Source: Bombardia bombarda
Lineage: Eukaryota; Ascomycota; Sordariomycetes; Sordariales; Lasiosphaeriaceae
NCBI GenBank assembly: GCA_030512295.1
Contig: JAULSR010000001.1
Location: 9,819,001-9,883,000 of the forward strand
Length of the DNA stretch: 64,000 nucleotides
Direction: 5' to 3'
Under the pieces are notes generated by a model, which worked only from the letters and a program-made list of their open reading frames with translations, made no database searches and was not told where the DNA came from. This document shows, piece after piece, positions 56,804 through 64,000 of the stretch. Made by a program: the position numbers and the translations under genes. How positions within the stretch are numbered: position 1 is the first letter of the stretch; each line of letters begins with the position of its first letter.

Positions 56804-58313
56804 TCAAACATCCAATTTCTTCAGCAGCCTGGACATAGTAACATCATCGAACGGCCGCCCAAATATTAAAGGATAGTCCAGATCCTTACAGACAATGCAG
56901 CTTATGGGAGCGACAGATTTTCTGGAGGAACACATGCTCCATTGCAGCATGGTTCGGCCCACACTGTCAACCATCCTTCCATTCTCGAGAGCGATACTCA
57001 CGTGGCCCAACTCCTCAACATGCAGCCCTAGCTTCTCAGCATCGTCACGCCTGATAAGGTTCACTCTGATTCGCCTGTCTATGCGTGCCTCCACGCATTG
57101 CCAGATAGGGCCGACCAAGATCCAGATAGTAACAAACTTGTCGTCTTTGAGGCCTGCCGTATTGTCCGCATCGGGTTGAGATGCCGACGTAGATGCTGAC
57201 GTTGTCGCATCAGACTCTCGCCTTGACAGAGGAGATGGGAGCATCGAAGGCGACGATGGTGCTGGTGACTGTGTTACTGTTATTGGCTCGATTGGTGGCA
57301 TGCTAGCAAGTACTGATTGATGGCTGGCGGAGTCTTGAGCACCGTCGCCAGTTGGGGCAGGACGAGAGGCCGTGCCATCAGGCCTGCTGGTACGGACAGC
57401 TTCCGAGGTGGGCATGTTGGTAGTACTAGTAACGCTGTTGCGATTTGATTGACGTTCGTGGGCGGTGGATGTCCGACGATGCTGTCGCCTCCTTCGTCGT
57501 TCTGGGAAAGTGAAGGTCTCGGGCGACGATGTCGGGACTGTTCCATTATCCACCATGCTTTGCGCAAGATGACAAAGCGTCAGGTGCTGGTCCACAACCT
57601 GGGAGGCCACCGAGTTTCTCGACGTCCATATTGCGTCCTCTGACACGGCGGGGAAAAAGTTGTGCTCTTCCCGCAACTGGCGGATTGTCTCGATTTGGTC
57701 CTTGACCTTAAGTTCCAGATCTCGTCTGATGGTTCTAAACTCAGCTCACTATTGTCTCAAAACATTGATCAGGTGTTTGCGCAGCTCACATATGTCTCTT
57801 AAGCCTTTTGTGCTCCTCATGGGACATGGTATCGGCGGCTATTTTGGTCTTGGTGGTATCCATGAGTATAGTCAGGAGGACGAGAGTCAAGCTTGACTTG
57901 AGACTCTCCATGGCCGGGCTCAGGGCACCGATCTCTGGTTCCAGTCGCTTCCATCTCCAGCTCGTTATAAAGTCAATTCGGCTCTTGATTAGCTTCGCCT
58001 TCCCTGCGAATCCTCTGAGCTGCCGTTTTATATCACGAGAAGACTCTTCCAGTGATGTTAGGAGGTTCGACTTCATAATATATTGGATCACTGGAGATTC
58101 TGAGTGCTCTGGGCAGTTATTTCGGATAGCCTTGTGTGATACCTTGATGGCTTTTCCAAATAACTTGATCAACAGAGCTGTATTTCGAATCCTTTCTCTG
58201 ACTGATTCGGCTTCATCGGCCACAGCGTAAACCGTGGCACAGAAGCTGGAGGCTGTTGCTGCCACTTTGGCAATGGATGCAATTGCTGCCACAAATCCTA
58301 CAATCTCGGCCAT
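56804..58313 (-). CDS. Fungal_N-domain protein with degenerate retropepsin-like C-terminus
   Basis: Two exons, 58313-57790 and 57734-56804 (484 aa), 55-bp intron GTGAGC...TTTAG that joins HEEHKRLKRH to ITIRRDLELKVKDQIETIRQ, a coiled-coil-like stretch. The N-terminus (MAEIVGFVAAIASIAKVAAT) and the following helices fit the fungal N-terminal domain (Fungal_N, PF17111) found in front of STAND proteins, but no NACHT or P-loop follows. The middle (about 220-345) is Ser/Pro/Thr-rich. The C-terminal 120 residues (KFVTIWILVG, IRVNLIRRDDAEKLGLHVE, SCIVCKDLDYPLIFGRPF) resemble a retropepsin-like aspartic-protease fold, but the expected D-[TS]-G triplet reads IDRR, so proteolysis is unlikely. Probably a heterokaryon-incompatibility-type or scaffold protein; the function is unknown. 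Confidence 0.75.
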
Positions 58314-61300
58314 TGGGGCATGAAAGAAGTCGAAATTGAGTTGTTGTGCAAAAAGGGTGGGCCAAGTTTACGATGGCTTTGAGGAGCAGCATTGAGCCCT
58401 GTAGATATTTAAAATCAGGTGGAACGACTTCACAGCGTACACTCTATTGTAACATTATGTTTTCATTCTTTTCTCCACTGTATGACTTACACATGTTCTG
58501 CAGTGTGGCGCCCATTCAAAACCCATGGCTTCATCGAGAAAGTCCAAGGCAACCCAGAAGGCAATCCAGAAGGCAACCTTGAAGAGAGCCTCGGAAATGC
58601 ATTGGTATCGTAGCATTGGGCTGTGGCGCATGATTTTGGAGAGAGCGGGCACCAATCCATGGTCCGGATTGCTCAAGGTCCAGCCACTCGGATGCTTCAT
58701 CACTACCTGCAGTCTAATAGATAACGGGATAACCGGAGTGACCGATAGCCACTATCTCAGTGTCTTCTATGCACCCGCTCATGTTTGGAGGGCTGCCATT
58801 GAACAGCGCTATGCTACCAGACCCCTCGATCATTTATTTTTTTGTTAGTTCACCCCTTTAAAATGAAACTGTCTCTTGTCCTTTCCTTTCATGCCGCCTG
58901 GGGAGAAAGATGACGAGACAAGACGCAAATCGCTCTCTGCCTTTATATTCATTCCTTTGTTCGTAGGATGTTGCATATCCTTATCACTTCGAGATCCCCT
59001 AGTGTTATTGGTCTAACTAAGTCTCAAGACTGCCCAATAAGATTCAGGTACAGGACTACCCCGATATGTGAATAGAAACGCCAATGTCGGCACTGGAATG
59101 CTATATCAGCTGTTGGCAGACAACTATGGCAACTTCTGTCAGACGTAGGCTCTGAAAGCCAGCATCCACTTGTTGGCAACGAAAGATATAACCTTGACCT
59201 CGACGGTTCAGTTGGTGTGCGCAAGCCAAGTTTTACAGTACAGAGTCATGTAGTTAGTTACGTTGCAACATATCCACTGGCCATCCAGCTGTTCGCGATG
59301 AATACGTAAGGTAGGTGACTTTATCATAAGTTGAGTGGCTAGTAATCACTGGGGCGCTGGTCGTTGAAATATAGAATAGAACAAATTATAGCTAAAAACT
59401 GAGTAGAATGCATTTTGAACTACTTCTCTGACATTACGTTATCACTTATGTAACATTGGCGCTACTATAGACGGTGTCACAATCGTGCCTCCTTAGGTAG
59501 TATATGCAAATATGCCGTGGAAATTGACAAGCTCCATTGCGTTGCCGCTTCTATGCCCGCCCTGCTTAGTTTAGTGTCAGTCGTCAGACGCGAAGATAGT
59601 AAAAACTACTGAGCCCAGAACCACTAAAAGAGGCGGGGCAGCGTGATACAAGGTAGAACTATACTTTACAATAGGTACGATACTTCAGGAATTTGGTAAA
59701 AACCGAAGTAGTTTTTCTACGCTGTAACAAATATGGCTAGTAAGTCCCGAGAAAAGCGAGTGCGCCAAATGGTACTATTGAGAAACCCTATCACAGCGCC
59801 TCACTGAAGTTCTATCCGAGGCTGGTAAGAACAAGGTCGGAATGGCAAGCAGAAGTCGCCTCCCGTTACTGTCCTAACTCGATCAGTATATGTAACAAGG
59901 TCTGACTATATTTTTGGTGTCTTGTGAGGCTGACGCTCGTATTCCGAGTCACTCACCTATAAGCTATCTGTGCTTTGAACAAGACAACGATGTTGTTTGT
60001 TTAGATACCCTTTCTCCCCGTCCCATTGCAATAGGTGCATAGGCGATTTTAAGTTGTTGCTGCCTACAAACAGATCTCACATGCAGTGCGTCTAGCCAGA
60101 TGTCTGTAGGGTCATATCCCCCACTTGTTCTACCTGTATGTACACTCGACCACAGGGCTGGTACGTGAGTCGGCTGGGTAATGTCGGCCAAAGTCCCCAC
60201 ACAGCGTCTGTAGTGTGTTTCTTAACCTTGAGAGAACGTTGTTGGTGTGATGGCTTATGCCTGTCCACGTTCTAGAGGTCTTGGAGTCCAATATATGTGC
60301 TAAGCGATATGTACCTACCTAGCAAGATAGACGCCAACACACACCGTGGGCTGTATTGACATCCATGGAACTTCCATCCTTAGGTATATAAACCAGTAGG
60401 TATCTACCTAAGGTACTTAGGCATAATACGTGTGTCTACTCTAGCCGCGCTATCTTCATGTCGACGACGGAAGGTCATTATAGTTCAGGTGGATCAAAAC
60501 ATGGTGAAATGGTGCCATCGCAAGGATTCTTTTCCTCTTTTCCTTTTTAACTTGGCATTACTGGAGGTGGGGGCTTGTTAACCTGTGGAACTGGTCTGAT
60601 ACTTAGAGACTAACTGAGTGGAGTCATAGGACGGCAGTGTTTTATGATTCCGGGTTTAAATGCTCGACACCGGATGTTTACCCAGCAGAATGTAGAATGT
60701 AATTTTGGCCGCTATGCTAGGCAGTGGACTAGCGAAGCCAAGCATTGAAGCTCTACCGGGGCTACAGTTAACAGTAGCCACCGTTTCGGTGGAATACAGG
60801 GCTTATTTCGATGAAACTATTGCATAAACAAGTACGTAGGCGAGGTACCTACCTAGATAAGCCAAGAGGCATATGGAAATTATCACGGGCAAGGGACTTT
60901 TGTTGTTTTCTTTCCTGTCACGCCCGTTTGATTCTTAGCTTCGTAAGATGGATCCCAGGACGAATAAAGGCTGGCCGCGCCAGGGCAGCTAGCACACGGA
61001 CGAAGTTACGTTTACATAATTAGACTTTGCTACCTTACCTACCTAGGTACATTAGTCACTTAATATAGTAGGAGAAGAGAACTGTTGGGTTAAATGAGTG
61101 GGATGATACTTGGGAATCATGGGGTGGAATCGCATCACTTCCCACTACTAAGGTGTTAGATAGCGAATTCCTGTCGTCCCTCTTGTCGAAGGATTGTGTT
61201 CGCCCACATGAGAAAATTGAGTATAAAGTCTAGGCTACAAGCCGCTCTTTGAGGAAAGGGGAGGGGGAAGAGAGCTTTGGGTGTTCTTGTGCGGTGCAAT

Positions 61301-61365
61301 ACTAGCAATATCTATCCTCTGTTTGGTCTAGAAACTACCTACCTCGGCAGTACCATTTCAATACC
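58314..61365. other. 3-kb region without a supported gene
   Basis: It includes the upstream region of the Fungal_N gene. A 107-codon frame at 58525-58848 lacks family resemblance and is not claimed. Several ACCTACCTA/TAGGTA motifs occur (60311-60320, 60381-60420, 60845-60855, 61032-61050). Confidence 0.5.
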
Positions 61366-62236
61366 ATGACACACGTACAGGGCAAAGTATCGCCCCAGCA
61401 GAGCCCGCAGCAAACACTGGCGCAGGCGGTCCGATGGTCCTAGTACAATGCCTATACAATATGGCTATTTCCATATAGTAACCTCGAGGACACATTCCTC
61501 CCGAGCATGGCGTTCGCACTGTCGATGGCGTTCTCAGCCTCTACTTTTAGACTCGACAGCCCCTCTAGCGCACCTGCACCTACCCCCTCTTTCATCCTGG
61601 TGCGGCTCCCTGTGACGGCCTTCTGGACCTGGCTCGCTATCTTCATGTTCTGCCTATATAACCAGCACCGCCCAGACTCGGTGGCCGAGGATGCCATCAA
61701 TAAGCTATGGCGGCTTTGCACGAAACATACTCAACGCCTCGGGCTACTCATGCTTCTTTGCGGGGGCTCTCTAGAGCTTTCTGGGGCCCACACACGATGT
61801 CTATGGACCCGGAAAGACGGCCGCCTGGCTGCTGATGGTGTGTCTGCTTATCTTCACCACCATCCACGCGCAGGACTTTCGCGACGAAGAGGGCGACAGA
61901 CAGAGGGGCAGGCAGACTGTTGGAAGCACACTTGGTGATACTGCTAGTCGTTTCATAGTCGTGGCTGCTGCGGTCTTTTTGTCTGTTTTTATCCCTAAAA
62001 CTCCAGGACTGAGCTTGGAGATGCTTGGGTTGTGCTGCTGCATGGCTGGTGTTCTGTCCTTCAACCTCCTGAGATGTCTGTGGCTAAGGACGGTTGAACG
62101 GGACATTTTGGCATACAAGTCTTGGTGTCTCTGGTTCGTAGTTGTGTTACTCTCCCCCTATATCCACACAATGCTAGGCAGTAGATTCCTTGACTCACTA
62201 GGCCAGTTGGGGAGAAATTGCACATATATAGAATAG
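61366..62236 (+). pseudogene. UbiA-type membrane prenyltransferase, broken
   Basis: The first half reads from ATG 61366 through a TAG at 61441 into AYTIWLFPYSNLEDTFLPSM, a Pro/Ser-rich loop, and LYNQHRPDSVAEDAINKLWR, which resembles the first Asp-rich motif region of fungal UbiA-like prenyltransferases. The family then expects two to three membrane helices, but the sequence jumps to GFARNILNASGYSCFFAGAL, a TAG stop, and GPGKTAAWLLMVCLLIFTTI, HAQDFRDEEGDRQRGRQTV in another frame: the second Asp-rich motif. The C-terminus (YKSWCLWFVVVLLSPYIH) is intact. Two stops, one frame change and an internal deletion make it non-functional as written. Intact members move prenyl groups to aromatic or terpenoid acceptors in membranes; a neighbouring broken P450 suggests a lost pathway. 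Confidence 0.82.
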
Positions 62237-62654
62237 ACCACATAGGCGGTGATATTTTTATGGGCGGTTGACACATCGGAATCATGTTATGGGGAATTGA
62301 ACTGTACACAGGTAATGAGCTCCTATTTTGTTGATTTACGAGCATGGGTTGATAGGTAGGTAGATAGATAGTCACTGAATGTTAGTTACCTAGGTAATCT
62401 CTGAAACATCCTAGCTTGACACATGATGATAGATGTTGCCAGGAAAGAGCGAAGATGACATGAACCTTGCATTGTGTCCTGTCTCACTGCATTTGTCTCA
62501 CTTTTATAGCAAACATTGATAGTTCCAGAAATAATATGAATACCAGCGTGACTCGATCAACCGTTTCTTTCACCTCGCATCACCGAACCACAACGGCAAA
62601 ACAGCCTTGAAAATAAAGTCTGTTTCTTCGACCGCTACATGGGAACTCAACTAG
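62237..62654. other. spacer between UbiA and P450 pseudogenes
   Basis: No gene is visible. It contains TAGGTAGGTAGATAGATAG near 62353 and a palindromic GTTACCTAGGTAAT near 62385, and presumably the P450 promoter. Confidence 0.5.
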
Positions 62655-64000
62655 ATGTCCTCAAACCTCCTCGGTATCCGGGCGGCGGCTGCCGGGGTAC
62701 TCTCTCATGCGTTCTACTTCGTCCACGGTCATTACGACTCATCTGCCTTTAAAATCGCTGTCCTTTATGCCCTCATAGAGACTTGTCTTGCTATCATATT
62801 CCGGCGCCCTATTTATGAGCATCTCCGTCTATCGACTCTTCCTCCACCCTCTTCGCCAGTTTCCTGGACCACTCGCAGCCAGATTATCCAAGACATTTTA
62901 TGGTCCGTATTTAAATCGAAACGGAAAGACGCATCTTGAGCATGGGAGGCTGCTCGACAAGTACGGGCCTTTTGTACGCATAGGTAGGCAGTATATGGCT
63001 CTCCGGTTGCGACCATTGATGAGCCACCTGGACCTGACAATACATTATCAGGGCCAAACGAATTATGTGTAGCGTCAGCAGATGCGCAGGTCATAGTTCA
63101 CGGCGCTCAGACAGAAATCTCTAAACTCACACTACGAGACGGCACCACACGTCAACGGTGAGTCAAATGTTGACTTTCTCACAGACAAGGAAACCCATCA
63201 TTTGAGGCGTCAAGTCTGATTAAAGGCCGTAAACAGCAAAAGTATGGCTCGCTATTGTCTGTAAGCCTTACAACTCATTCGGAGACCCATTCACTTGTTC
63301 CATGTCTAAAACAAAGCCCTTATCGACTATGAGATAAAGGTCCGTGAGGTCGTCAAGGAATGGTTGGGAAAGGTCGACACTCTCGTGGGCAAGCTAGTAA
63401 ATACATCGCTTTTCTCACTGCTCACTGCTCATTGCGTTCGAGCTGAGCGGCCGCATAGGCTTCTCTTAAAACTTCGGCAGTGTTCAGGCGGGCCTGCCGC
63501 ACCCTCTGATGCATCTTACCATGGAAATTTTTGCTACCACTGCCATTCTTGGACTGCTATCCTTGGCCCTATCATCTTCTAGATGGCTTTGGTTACAGAG
63601 GAGCCCTCGCCCAGTTTGACAAGTTGACGTTCAAGTTGACCGATGAGAGAGAGCAGGTGAGTTTGAGAGGGCTAATTTGGTACACGCAGCTGTCTCTCGT
63701 GTTTTTAAATATAAATATGTCTCCTTAGATCGACGAATCAAGTTCACCTCATGATATCATTCACTATTTTCTCGACGACTATAACTCGGAATAACCCAAA
63801 TCCTTCTTTAACCGTAATATTCTTTGTACAGAGGTCAAGGCCATTTTGACCGCCGCTACTGATACAGTTGGCGGTATATTGGGTTTCACTTTCTCCTATG
63901 TTGTGAGAGACCCACGTGTCCGAGATAAGCTTCGACGAGAGCTAGGACTGTTTTACGGCAAGACAGTCTTGGGCGAGTTCTCAAACAGAGATTTGAACAA
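62655..64000 (+). pseudogene. cytochrome P450, frame-broken, 3' end outside the window
   Basis: Starts MSSNLLGIRAAAAGVLSHAF with a membrane anchor. Near 62780 the frame changes and the P450 hallmark SVYRLFLHPLRQFPGPLAAR appears. An intron at 62984-63050 (GTAGGC...TATCAG) restores IGPNELCVASADAQVIVHGA, and a second intron starts at about 63160. Then DKETHHLRRQV meets a TGA, FELSGRIGFS meets a TAA near 63458, and the frame changes again around KVREVVKEWLGKVDTLV. DGFGYRGALAQFDKLTFKLTDE is followed by another intron and TEVKAILTAATDT, the I-helix oxygen-binding motif. At least two stops and two frame changes mark a pseudogene. The haem-binding loop is beyond the window. Substrate unknown; adjacency to the UbiA relic suggests prenyl or terpenoid oxidation. 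Confidence 0.82.

Noticed and set aside
58525..58848. 107-codon open frame on the plus strand
   Set aside because: No recognisable domain; Lys/Ala-rich start from a short tandem repeat; no splice or promoter evidence.

Overview
The window comes from a filamentous ascomycete (Pezizomycotina, probably Sordariomycetes). The evidence is short introns with GT..AG borders, fungal-specific gene families (SAT-type non-reducing PKS, AflR-type regulator, AA9 LPMO, Fungal_N protein), an intron-bearing tRNA-Asp, and a large AT-rich block that looks like RIP (repeat-induced point mutation). No species is assigned.

Left arm (1-20.3 kb), normal base composition. An arrestin-like trafficking adaptor (cut at the left edge) is followed by what looks like a secondary-metabolite cluster: a non-reducing polyketide synthase (minus strand, SAT-KS-AT-PT-ACP-ACP, no release domain), a Zn2Cys6 regulator with an AflR-type C-terminal domain, a divergent pair of genes for NDP-rhamnose synthesis (4,6-dehydratase and 3,5-epimerase/4-reductase), a two-repeat MYB protein and an MFS exporter. 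The simplest reading is an aromatic polyketide that may be rhamnosylated and exported under local control. No glycosyltransferase is in the window. The KS domain carries an apparent one-base frameshift, so the PKS may be inactive or the assembly may have an error.

Middle (20.4-53.2 kb), a graveyard of nested transposons so AT-rich that no host gene is visible. I resolve nine copies or fragments of one pogo/Fot1-type DNA transposon with TA target duplications and about 65-bp terminal repeats, four Ty3/gypsy elements, three LTR families (three insertions with perfect 5-bp target duplications), a second pogo-type relic, and stretches that cannot be classified. The nesting order can be read directly.

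Right arm (53.3-64 kb), normal composition again. It holds a fragmentary protein with a possible PD-(D/E)XK motif, an unmutated solo LTR, an AA9 lytic polysaccharide monooxygenase, a tRNA-Asp, a Fungal_N protein with a degenerate retropepsin-like tail, then two broken genes, a UbiA-type prenyltransferase and a cytochrome P450, which look like the remains of a prenyl/terpenoid pathway. Exon borders were inferred by eye from splice signals, reading phase and family conservation.
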